The notes below the pieces were generated by a model. That model did not search any database, was not told where the DNA came from, and worked only from the letters and a program-made list of their open reading frames with translations. The translations under genes were made by a program, and so were the position numbers. Below are positions 20,941-32,700 of a stretch of DNA of 64,000 nt, one piece after another. This DNA comes from Cymodocea nodosa. Lineage: Eukaryota; Streptophyta; Magnoliopsida; Alismatales; Cymodoceaceae. The stretch's first letter is position 1; every line of letters begins with the position of its first letter. The stretch spans positions 25,613,501 to 25,677,500 of the forward strand of contig CM072335.1 of NCBI GenBank assembly GCA_036874045.1. The letters run 5' to 3'.

Positions 20941-22946
20941 GGATGGGAGTGAGCCAGCTCCAAGCGAGGACTGGGGTCGCTATAGTTTGAATCCAATCCA
21001 AGAAGAGCGGCTTTTTCAAAAAGAAAAAGAAAAACTTTAACAGATATAAAGTTGCTTGTATCATGTATGGTAACAAAAAGTTGCCATATCTACGACAAAT
21101 TTTGCAGTGAGTGTATAAATTGTAAACCTGATATTTACGTTCATTCATTCAGTTACAATATGCTGGAATTGAATGTCTGGCTGGATATTTTGACACACAC
21201 AACTAATAATTCTTGTGTGCATTTCATGAACGAAGTTTGAGTAGCGAGGATTATTACAGCCAGGGGTTGTGGAAAGCTGAGAGATATACAGTGGTGGAAA
21301 TGGAAATCATTTTCTTTCTAATAATATAGTTGTCACGTGAAAGATAAGACAAACCCAAAAATCGCATTTTAATTTGTCCTTGAAATCACGGTAGTGTAAA
21401 TTGTCTTCGATTGTATCAGACTATTGACTCTTTTCTTAAAGCATAAAATTAGAATTTTAACATGTACATGAATAATGTATATGATTGTTTATATGTATCA
21501 AGTACGTGCCAATTTGTTTAAACATAAAATGAGGGTTCTGATGTTGCACAATATTTTGCTGTGCGCAAGCATCAATTTAAAGGTGTGTTTAAAAGATCAG
21601 ATCTTTAAAAATTAGAAAATGGTAATCAATTGAGAGTAGTGTTTGATAAGAACTCTTAACTTTTTTTTTTTTTTTTTCTTTTCTATCTTTGCCGAAGTTT
21701 TATATATATTACTTATATATCACATATATATAATGTATATTACGTACATGTATGTAACGTATTACGTATATTAATAATTAATAATACAATAATTAATATA
21801 ATACATATATTTATATATATATATTACTATAATAAAAAAATGTACCATTTGGTTTCATCGAAGAAAATGTTCGGTGAATAATTTACATATATTAATATAC
21901 ATTACGAGTATATAACATATATTATGTTAATTAATATACTACATATATGTGTAATGTGCATTAATATAATAATATATTAATACATGTATATGTATTACGT
22001 ATATTAATAATTAATAATAATGTTTAATCTATCAAGAACAACGTGGACCATATAAATAAATGAGAAGAAGTCCTTGGCATATTTTAGAAGATATGTTAAA
22101 AGAAAAATATGCAAATTTGTTTCATCAATATCATCTGTTTATATACGTAAGAAATCTTTAAATCGACCCAAAAAGAAGAAGAAGAAGAGATTTTAAAGAA
22201 ATACTACAGGAAATCTCAATTTTGATCAACATGAAATACAAAAACTACACTTCACGGTCAAAATTCACATAAAAAATACAAGAAAAACTGAATAGTTGCG
22301 AAAATAACGGTGTATACATAACTTCATAAAATAGTCCAAAGTCAAATAAACATGACAACATATATATCAAAAGCTAACACAAGACATTAATGTTTTATTT
22401 CGCTGGCACAAGTAAAATAAAAGACTAATAGGTTCTATTATGTTGCCATGCTTCCTTACACCTTTCCAATCATGGTATTCTTTGTGTTGAATCTTTCAAA
22501 GTTAGTTAGTTAGAGATATCCGTCATCCTTCAATGTTTTCAAATTTTAAGTTAAGTATAATAGACCAAAGAGTACTATCAATAGGAACATCATCTCTATT
22601 AAGTAAGTACTTTAATGTATTCCTTAGTTGCGGCTTCTTGAGGTTGCTCACTTGATTTTTCATTCAAGCCTTGAAAGTAAGTTCCAATTGCATTCATTCC
22701 AAGGGTAATAACATCCTTGCAGTACTTGTAGACATTTTGGAAGTCAATATGTGTCTATTGTGGTAGATCGCTTATGCAGACGAGGTGTATTATTCAGGTG
22801 GCCTATGAGAATCTGCTTCTGGAGTGAACTCGTTATGAAGAAGACTTGATGGATGTTTGGATTTGTTAAAAACTGTAGCATCATGTTCTTTAACCGTAAC
22901 TTGTCAACCATTGGACAAAAAATTCTTTCCTCTTAAGGATTTGACA
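20941..22946. other. AT-rich intergenic DNA
   Basis: The protease promoter occupies the left end. 21660-22030 is extremely AT-rich, with repeated blocks such as attacgtatattaataattaa occurring near 21761 and 21991. 22030-22946 shows degraded open stretches on the - strand without a domain I recognise. Confidence 0.5.
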
Positions 22947-22949
22947 TTA

Positions 22950-23579
22950 AGGGCGTGTTAGTGCATGACGGAAAATTCTGACGTAAATGAAAAGGAAAAT
23001 TTTGACGGAAAGGAAATGTAAAATTTGTAATGGAAAGGAAAAGGAAAATTCTGAGAGAGGTTTAGTGCAGAACGGAAAATTCTGATGGAAATTCTGATAA
23101 AAGTTTATTACAACTAATATTCAAAAAATACAAATACATCTTAATTAAAATATTACAATACGAAATAATATCATCTAGTTCTTCCATCCCACATTGTCAT
23201 CATCATATCTTCTCGCATCTTATTTGCCATTTCTTTTCTTTGTTATTGAGTCATTCGAACCTAGGCATTGCTTTCTATATGTATCTCTCCCATTGGTTGT
23301 ATGTCATTAATAATATTTAACTCTTCCAACTCATCTAGCAGGTTCTCAAGTAAATCTTCCTTATCAGTCTTACGAATTTCGTCAGGCACGAGAGAGGGAG
23401 AAAATTTTTTTGAATGGGGGTGATCGAAAATTTTCTGACGGTAAAGGAAATTTTTGGATTACTAACAACGGTAAAATCTGACTTTCATTTCCGTCAAGTG
23501 TAATGCACACTAACAGCATTCTGACGGAATTCAATAATTTTCCTTTCCGTCAGCTAAATTCCGTCAGGCACTAACCTCC
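22950..23579. mobile_element. PIF/Harbinger-like non-autonomous DNA transposon
   Basis: The left end GGGCGTGTTAGTGCATGACGG and the right end, read inward, GGGGAGGTTAGTGCCTGACGG form terminal inverted repeats. The flanks are TAA on both sides, the 3-bp target duplication expected for PIF/Harbinger elements. Subterminal arrays of gacggaaaggaaa occur at both ends, and a second nested copy of the end motif is near 23060. The interior on the - strand still shows a decayed reading frame with RKEMANKMREDMMMTMWDG, interrupted by two stops. No complete transposase is present. Confidence 0.75.
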
Positions 23580-25803
23580 CCTAACTTTGTAAATCTGTGT
23601 GACATCATTCCAGATGTATCAAAACATACCTTCCAATGCTTGATTAGCATCTTCCTTATAACATCCAACATTATGAACTAATTGTTTAAAAGAATATGTA
23701 CAAGTTCGTCGATACATTAGAATGGAGTGTACAAGACTCCCACCACTTCTTCTTGTTCTTCATCTTTTAATTGGAAAAAATCACCAATTCCAGTTAATTT
23801 ATCCATCCTAAAACTACTTACTCAGACATGTATATGTATAAAATTTATATTCAACATAAATTAAAAGGGATTGATCGGAGGTATTATTGAAGAAATTCAT
23901 CCCTCCTAAAGGAAAAGAATCAAAGATACTCAGAAATAAAACTTCTCGTGTGTGAATTTATGCAATCATTCTTTAGAAAATTTATAGTGACCCTAACAAA
24001 ATCTCAGCCGATAATTAATTTATATCGTAGATTAAGTAGTCACGCAATTATTTTCATTTTCCATGCTTTACACTTAATTTATGCAATCATTCTTCAGAAA
24101 AATTCTTTAGTCCGGTAACTAATTTATATCCTTCGTCATTTAATTTAACATTGTTGAAGTAATTTTCCATTCTCTAGATATCAACCGATGGCCGAAATCA
24201 TAATTTAACATGGTGGATCAATATTTACATCTATAGCATCTATAATTTAACAACCTTGTTAATCGATAAATAAACCTACAGTAACGAACTGCTAGAAGAA
24301 AAATAGAGTTGAAATAGAAGAGGATGGGGACAACTTCACCAACGATTGTGACCTCCTTAGGATAATTTTGCATTATTTTTGTTGCACGGCAGATCGAGAA
24401 TGTACATGTGATCTACGGAACATGCGTGCAATCTCTTGTTTTGGATCGAAAATATTAACTACGGTCTGTTAAACCAATATTTCGCGGTATTTGAATTTGA
24501 AATTTACACTATAATATTGTCATTCTTTTATTACCATCCGTTGATTTTCAAATAAGTTGCATTTCACGCAGAACTATGCAGATGCTCGCTTGGTACGAGC
24601 AGATCTTCAAGTGGGCTTCTCTGGATCCACCTTACGGCCCATGAGGAATACATACATTTTTTTGCAAAATTTATTTTTGTTTGTTTCCGGGTCTTGGGCC
24701 CTTTGCCGTACAGTCCTCACGTGGAACACTGCAGTATTTCCACCGTATCTCTTTCTGTAACTTTTGCATTATTGATCTGACAAATTTTTTTTTTTTTTAA
24801 TATAAATTGATTAATACTTAAATTATTTATTTATAACACTATTTTTTTTCTTTCTATTTATAACTTGGTGTTCGTTTTTATACTTATGTATTCAAATTTA
24901 TTTATTCTACATTAGCTATTTAAAAAAAATTAATTTACTAAACTTGTTATACCAGACAGAATCGTGTTATTTCACGGGGAAGAATTTTGAGTGGTATAAC
25001 TTTTTTATTTTAAAAATAAGTTAATTTTTTTAATATATTGTGGGAGAAATTTGCTAATAAGATCTGATAACAATGAGAGAAATATTTTATTATAAACGAA
25101 AGTGATATTCAATGTGACAGGAAAATTATAAAATGGAAGAGACACTGAAAGTCATTTTACTTTTAAAAGAGATTGCTTCAAGTTCGTTTTAAAAATAAAT
25201 TTCGTAAATGATTACTAAAGCGATGGTTTTACTCTGGTAAGAAGTTCAAATATTTGATTACCTTTCGCTATCTTTAATTTCACGTGGTAACTAAAATTAG
25301 AATTGAATTAACCGAACACACACAGCTTAATTTTCCCCCTCCATTCCCTTTTTTCTCGTACGAAGGTAGTGTTAAATAAAATGATGTAGAAGTGAGATTG
25401 GCAAAAAAAAAGAAAAAAAAAAGGCATTCATAATTTATATTTACAAAAAATAGAATGTTAATTATTTTCTTTTTACAAGAATGGACCACTTTTGCGATAT
25501 GGTACGTAGGACAGCGATTTTAAGTTACATCACATAATAATGTCCTGCAGTTAAGTTTCGATTTTTTTTAAATTTATGTCGAATAATGCCTGGTAATTAA
25601 TGCCTCTCGTCTTCTTCTTTTTTACTGTTCTTTTGTCTGTAGGCATCTTGGAGCTTTCACCTTGATTTTGGTAAAACTTTGTATACTATTTTTTGTTTGT
25701 TGGTTAATAAAATTTCGAATACTCGCCAGTCGGTGAGCTCAAGTGCTCTGCCGGAAGACCATCACTTGCTGGTTGGTAGACAAGATCGACGGCAACTTGA
25801 AAG
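23580..25803. other. Intergenic, AT-rich; Csl promoter at right end
   Basis: No gene found. A short - strand stretch near 23720-23820 reads LTGIGDFFQLKDEEQEEVVG but is isolated. 24557-24760 is open but featureless. The ~120 nt before 25804 are likely leader of the cellulose-synthase-like gene. Confidence 0.4.
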
Positions 25804-27058
25804 ATGGAAGTCTCCGGCGAGAAGCAGCACCACCAACCCTTGCCGCTCCACACGTACCAGGTCGACCCCTACGTCCGCCTCAACCGTGTCCATGCCGCCA
25901 TCTACGCATCTTCCATCTTGGCCCTCTTCTACCACCACTTCCTCCACCTCGTCTCTACCTCCTCTTCCTCCCACACGGTACTCTCCACTTGCCTCTCCCT
26001 CTGCCTCTGTCTGTCCGACGCCGTCCTCGCCTTCATGTGGGTCGTCACCCAGGCCTTCCGGTGGCGTCCAATCCGTCGCCGGGCGTTCCCAGAACGCATC
26101 CAAGACAAGGCAGGGATACATACGCACATACCTATTTATATATGAATATTTGTGTGAGATGAGCTCACGATGATGATGATGATGATGATGGTGAAGGACT
26201 TGCCAAGGCTGGACGTGTTCATATGCACGGCCGACCCGCGGAAGGAGCCACCCATGGTGACGGTGAACACGGTTCTGTCGGTGATGGCGTTCGAGTACCC
26301 GACGGAGAAGCTGTCCGTTTACGTCTCGGACGACGGCGGATCGGAGTTGACGTTGTTTGCCATCATGGAGGCCGCGAGGTTTGCGAGACACTGGCTGCCG
26401 TTTTGCAGGGACAACGACGTCGACGGAAGCTGCTGCAGTCCGGAGGCGTACTTCCGAACCAGGGACGTTGTCCACAATGAAGAAGTCAAGGTATGTATGT
26501 AGTATTTCTTCATTATTCACGGTTAAATTTTCTTAATTTACTGCAGAAATGAGAAGAAATTGTGAAATGTTTCGCATAAATGAATCTGTTGTTGTTGTGG
26601 GTTTAATTTCATTTGCAAGATCTTGTACCAAAGGATGAAGGAGAGAATTCTTGCGGCGACGGAGAAAGGAAGGGTCGACCACGATCTTCTCGTCTCCGAG
26701 AAGGAGCGAAGTGCCTTCGACAAATGGACTGGCGCCGGCTTCACTCGCTGCCAACATCCCTCCGTCGTGCAGGTGCTGCGTGCATCATCAGGATCTTCCT
26801 GCTCTTTCGATTAATAAACATGCATGTTGACTCACACTCCTCTCCGGTGGGATGGGCCATCAGGTTCTGCTGGAAAGCAGGAAGGACGAGGACGTCGGCC
26901 ATCGGCCCATGCCCAATCTCGTGTACGTCTCCAGGGAGAAGGCGACGTCCTGTCCCCACCACTTCAAGGCCGGGGCCCTCAACGCTCTGGTACCTAAACA
27001 TTAATACAAACACCATGTCGACAACTTACCAACTGCTGCAATAATTTAATTCCTTTAA

Positions 27059-27094
<36 letters not shown>

Positions 27095-29443
27095 AATCTA
27101 AGTTAATCAACCAGGAGTTCCAACATGTTTTTCTTTTTCTACCATTAAAAAGCACGTGAAGACTCACCTTGAGGGAGACAACCTCCACCATTACGTTCTC
27201 GACGGTAAAGTTGAATTCATCTTGTAAAATATTTATATCTCAAAATTTACTGATAATAAGAAAAAGATTTATCATTTATTTATTTATGTTTTATTTTTAC
27301 ATTCATAAATGTGAAACTTTTTCTTTTTTTTCTTACATGTTTTGACTTATTTTAAGTGTACGATTACCTTACAAGCAAATGCCTATAACTTTACTTTCAT
27401 ATCATATGAAATATTTTATCTCAATAAAAAGAAGTGATTCATCTTGTGAAATATTCTTATTTCAAAATAAATTAACATATATAATTTTAGGTTTTGTTGC
27501 CTCTGCATTTGTTAATGTAAAATTTTTCACATTTTCCTTCACTTATAATTTATTTTAAACGTTTGTTATAGGTAAATAGATATATGTGAATCTGCTATAA
27601 TATTACGAGAAACATTTCATCTTAAAATTAATAAAAAATGGTATATTAACTTAAATTCTATTTCCACATTATTCGACTTTTCACACATCTTACATTGAAG
27701 TATACATAATAAAATCAAATAATAACTTAAAGTTGGTTAAATAAACATCCTATTAAAAGTTAATTGAATTAGAATTTGTAATTATAGATAAAATTACATA
27801 GACATCCTAGAATCGTTTATGTTATTAAATTATATAAGGTACACCTGAAAGGTACAAATAAAGTTTGCCGCTGAAAAAACAAAAACATAACTTGGGGAAA
27901 AAAGAAAGAAAGAAATGAAGATGATGATGCGCACAGCTCTTGATGTGTTTGTGGGATGCAGCTCCGAGTGTCGAGCGTGATGACGGACGCGCCGGTGCTC
28001 CTCACATTGGACTGCGACGCGTTCTCCAACGACCGGGGGAGTCCTCGACGGGCGCTGTGCTTTCTCCTCGACGACGCCGGGGACAAGAGGACCGCGTACG
28101 TCCAGTTCCCGCAGCGGTTTCTAGGGACCAACGATGGTGGTGATGTATACGGCAGCGAATTCAAGCGACTCTTCCAGATCGAACCCCCGGGGATGGACGG
28201 ATTTAATGGCCCCAACTACGTCGGAAGCGGCGCTTTCTTCCGAAGATGTGCACTGCATGGAGAAGTCCCGTCGACCTTGGGTTCTCCGGATCGAGGGCAG
28301 GAAGGGTGTGATGATGATAATAACAATACCATCAGCTCGGTGGAGGTGGTGGGCAGAGCTCACATGGTGGCCGGAGCGACATATGAGCAAGGTACCAAGT
28401 GGGGTTCCACGGTGAGTACCTTAATTACCTGCAGCCATATACATTTATTCGTTCCCAATTGCAATTGCTTTATTAGCATTTCTGTTGTTCCATCAATTGC
28501 TTTTGAATCCAAAATATTTGTTGATGGGTGGCAGGTTGGATTTCGATACGGCTCATTGGTGGAGGACTACCACACGGGTTACGGCCTACACTGCGAAGGC
28601 TGGAAGTCCGTATACTACGACCCCGACAGACCGGCATTCCTAGGGGACGTGCCGACGACACTCGAGGAGGTGCTCAACCAAGTGAAGCGCTGGTGCGTCG
28701 GACTCCTGGAGGTGGGCTTCTCCCACCACTGCCCCCTCAGCTACGGCGTGGAGCGCGCCTCCCTCCCCATGGCCATGTGCTACTCCAAGTACGCCTTCTG
28801 GCCAACTTGGTCCATCCCCGTGATGTTCTACGGGATCATCCCACAGATGGCACTCGCCCACCAACTTCCCTTGATCAACTTCCCAAAGCTATCCGATCCG
28901 TGGATCCTCTTGTACCTCTACCTGGCGCTGGCCTCTTACGCCCAGAACCTCCTGGACTTCATCAGATCAGGAGGAAGCATGGGGTCGTGGTGGAACAACC
29001 AGAGAATGTGGCTGATCAAAGGCGTCACATGTTATCCGCTTGCGATTCTGGAGTACACAAGCACGCACATGGGCCAGGTTCCCTCTGTCGGCTTCAACGT
29101 CACCAACAAAGGAGGGGAAGATGACGAGAGACGCAAGAGGTTTGAAAAGGGGGTGTTCGATTTTGGAGTCGAGTCCCCCTTCATGGTGTCGATTGGCGTA
29201 TTTGCGATGGCGAACCTCGCATCATTCGCTATCGGCCTTACAAGGACAGCGAGGAACGGCCGCATAGGAGATTTTGCTCTGCACCTGCTGCTCTCCGGGT
29301 TCGTGGTTGTCAATTGCTGGCCGATCTACGAGGCCATGATGTTTAGAAGGGACGACGGGAGGATGCCACTGAGATGTGTGAAGCTGTCGGTCGTGTTGAC
29401 GGGGCTCCTCCACTTTGCACTCGGCTCGTGTTTTAATACATGA
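25804..29443 (+). CDS. CSLG: Cellulose synthase-like protein, CslG-type (6 exons, ~745 aa)
   Basis: A Golgi or ER membrane family-2 glycosyltransferase making beta-linked polysaccharide or, for some CslG/CslM enzymes, transferring glucuronic acid to triterpenoids. Exons are 25804-26109, 26197-26490, 26620-26772, 26864-26989, 27962-28411 and 28535-29443, all phase 0. Residues ~30-90 give two membrane helices. Catalytic motifs are D147-D148-G149 (VSDDGGSEL), D310-C-D312 (LTLDCDAFSND), VED at 452-454 (SLVEDYHTGYGLHCEGWKS) and QVKRW at 492-496. Several C-terminal membrane helices follow. The SLVEDY form and HTYQVDPYVRLNR N-terminus point to CslG or the related CslM/J clade. The first junction lacks a GT donor (see findings), so exon 1's end is provisional. 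It runs convergently into the NHL gene, 337 nt away. Confidence 0.88.
27063..27090. repeat. (AT)14 microsatellite in Csl intron 4
   Basis: A perfect AT dinucleotide array inside the 972-nt intron between exons 4 and 5 of the cellulose-synthase-like gene. Confidence 0.9.
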
Positions 29444-29780
29444 ATGAAGTGGCCCTTCTTCAAAAACTTTCAAGATCAACTGCCACCGTGGTGTGCAAAT
29501 AATGAATTGCATAAATAACTTGTTCCGATCATCCATAAATAACACAAGTATATCGGTCAGAACTCAGAAGAGGTGAACGAAAACCTCTCACTCATTTCCG
29601 ATCTCAAAGAAATTCTCTTATTACAGAGAACATTATCATAAAATGCCACATTTTAGGCGGTAGGGACACTTCTATTTTTGGTTGGCGTTCTTTTAATTTT
29701 TGTCACTCTCATCTTCCGTTATCATAAGTACAGAGATGCTTCCACAAAAGAAATCAACATCCCGACCATGTAAGATGATT
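29444..29780. other. Convergent 3' UTR space between Csl and NHL genes
   Basis: 337 nt between two converging stop codons. It probably holds both 3' UTRs. No coding or RNA signal is seen. Confidence 0.5.
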
Positions 29781-32700
29781 TTACAGAGAGAGCTTTACTT
29801 GTAAATTAGAATTAGTTGAGATAATCTCTCTTGAGTTGGGGCGAAGAGGATGATCTGCGCACTCCAATTTTATCCTCACATGAAGAGGTTTCACAAGGGC
29901 AAGGCCCCTTCTATTGCTAACAGATTTCAACAACCTTATGCATTTTCCTGGTTCAAATAACCTCCTTGCCATGGAGTCCGAGCCATCAGGAGTATCTTCA
30001 TCAAGTTTTAAATATAGTACGGTTGAAACAATTAGCTGCATGAAAAAGATGTAATAGTCTTACAAAAAGACAACCAAGACCTTCAAAAAAGGTATCATGT
30101 ATACATAATACAAGAAGACAGGTTGCATGACTAGAATGGGCATAATTCAAAGTTTTAAATATAGTACGGTTGAAACAATTAGCTGCTATGGTCTATCACC
30201 AAACTACAGAATCAACAAGTTAACCTTTCGAAAAAAAAAGAGACAACTAAACAGGTTCAAAGATTACCAAGAATGGCATTGAAACCCGGTATCCTCTACC
30301 CATGCCCATCTAATTGAGTGTAAAGATCATGTTCCAAACAAAACAAAACAAAAAAAACAGAAAATGGCAAATGGGACACTACAAAAATCTGAACAATAGA
30401 GAAACAAGTACCAGTTCCAACAATAATAATAATAAGAGAAACAACTAAATGGAAATTATCAGTAAGGGTATAATCAGTCAACTAATATTTTATTTCAATA
30501 TATTCGTGCTAGCTAAACTTTCTTTTAAATAGATAACAAGCAGAGAATATAACAAATTGAGAAAAGAGAACAAGCTGTAAAGTTAGTAAAGATTATTCTG
30601 AAAATGGTAACGTCAAATTACCTCACTGGTTCCCGGACTAGTATTGACAACAGACTTAATGCGCACCATGTTCTCAACTCCATGATTTGTGGTAGGACGT
30701 AAATCTTCCTGCCGAGCGCTTGCACCCTCGTTAGGGTTTGAAAAAGCAAGATTATCCAACTCATCATACCACTGCTGTGCTACACCAACCTTCACATCGG
30801 AATATTAGGAACATTATTTTCCGAAGGAGAATAGGGAAAATCTCATTAAAAAGAATAAGATCAACAGCAGAGCTGACCGATGAGCTTGGAAAGAAAGGAG
30901 AGAATGCATAAAAGGACGGGTCTAGAAGATAACAATCTCTTGCAAGTTGGATGTTCCAACTTAAGGAAGAGTATTAGAACATTAAGATATTATGTGTATG
31001 TTGTATGTGGGTTTAATCTCATATTGCTTAAGTTGTATTTGTTTTCTCTATGTAGTCACTATATATTGAAATCTTTATATTTACTAATGAGTCATTTAAC
31101 TTCCATCTATTTCTTGTGTTCCTACAGTACACATATTGATTTGCCTATTTAGGAAAAAGAGATGTTTGCAATATTATTTGCTATCAAAAAATAGAGATTA
31201 TTGTCGATAATAGTTCCAACATTGGAACTGAGCAACATATTCATACCCCATCTTAGGAGATAAGTCTAGAAATAGAGATTATTATTGATAATAGGAATCT
31301 ATGTATGCCAACATGATAACACCCATCCTGCAGGTCTTTTACAGCCTCTACAAACAAACTTGGATAACAGTTGGATCGGTTGGAATCTGCATTTCGTGGA
31401 AGGGATACCACACTCAAGACAGTGCTCTTGGTAGTTGTCGACAAACTTACAAAATAGGACCATTTCATGAGGCTTGAGTATCCTGATACTGCAAGTGATG
31501 TAGCAAAGGTGATTGTAGAAGGGATTGTGAAGCTACATGGAGTGCCAAGAACCACACTTACTGACCAAGATAACATATTCACTAGTTCTTTTTTGGCAAG
31601 AGCTCTGAAGTTGCAGGGCAACCAAAGCGACAGCCAAACTGAAGTAATTAATAAGATATTGAGACTTATCTATGATGTTTTGTGTATTATCAGCAGCACA
31701 GGTGGATGGAATGGCTCCCATGGACCAAGTATTGGTACAATATCAGCTTACAAAGTTTGACTAAAATTACACCCTACAAGGTTTGTTTGGGCATGCTCCA
31801 CCTAATCAAACGCCTACGAGTCCACACTGTCCTTCAATTCACACCAGGACAGACATGCTTTCAACAGCCACACCAGATTCCTAACCATGTGGCCAATTCG
31901 AAGGATCATTACTATTGCCACATGCCTATGGGATGTTTTGTGCAAAAGGAATTGAACTTGAGAAAAAAGTTATTAGAGTTTTTAAAATTACCTTGTCTGC
32001 AGATTCTACAATCTCCAAGTCCGTGATTTCTACAGCAGATCCTCTTGCTTGGCGCCAGATACATTCTTCAGTGACTGGTGCAACCAGCTTGGAGCCCTCA
32101 GGGATATGAATATTCACCCAAATGTCACACCTTCCTGTAATCAGAAAAGATTGAAGTAAATGATAAACAATATGATTTTTTTTGAAAGGATATCATGACC
32201 ACCAATGTTTTAAAGAAATCATCCAGAAAATTTGACCAGGAATCTAAAATAAAGGGAATAACAACTATAATTCTGAATATCATGATTAAAAGGAGGCAAC
32301 TTTCCTCCAGGAGAAGGCTTACGAGAAAAAGAAGAGATGGGTAAAGGCAGGTGCGGGAGGAAGAGGAACTGCATGGGTATTGAGAATAGGTCAAACTCCC
32401 AAGATACATGGGAGAGGAAAGGAAAGGAAGAAAACGTAGAATATACCCATTAAGTAACATGGGAGGATGACACTGCAGGATGTGGAGGAAGGTAATATGA
32501 AGTGGAGGTAGGTGTAGAAGAAAGGAGGCAAGACATACGAGGCACAAAAAGATTATTTAAAAAATATTAAAATAATCTTGTCCATTGATTTTTTTTAATA
32601 AATCAACGTTGACCATTGATTTTAACATGTGGTGTTTCCTGGTGATGATGCCAGGAACACTTTCCTGGATTAAAAATCATCAATCCAAAGAACAGCTGAA

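Noticed and set aside
24557..24760. 67-codon + strand frame
   Set aside because: Isolated, no motif, no splice partners; consistent with chance.
26170..26196. Run of seven ATG codons as start of the Csl protein
   Set aside because: It is an ATG microsatellite just before the acceptor. The upstream exon encodes the conserved membrane helices of the family.
30880..31152. 90-codon + strand frame and possible solo-LTR style sequence (gggtttaatctcatattgc)
   Set aside because: No paired repeat end or target duplication was found; composition is typical of intronic AT-rich DNA.
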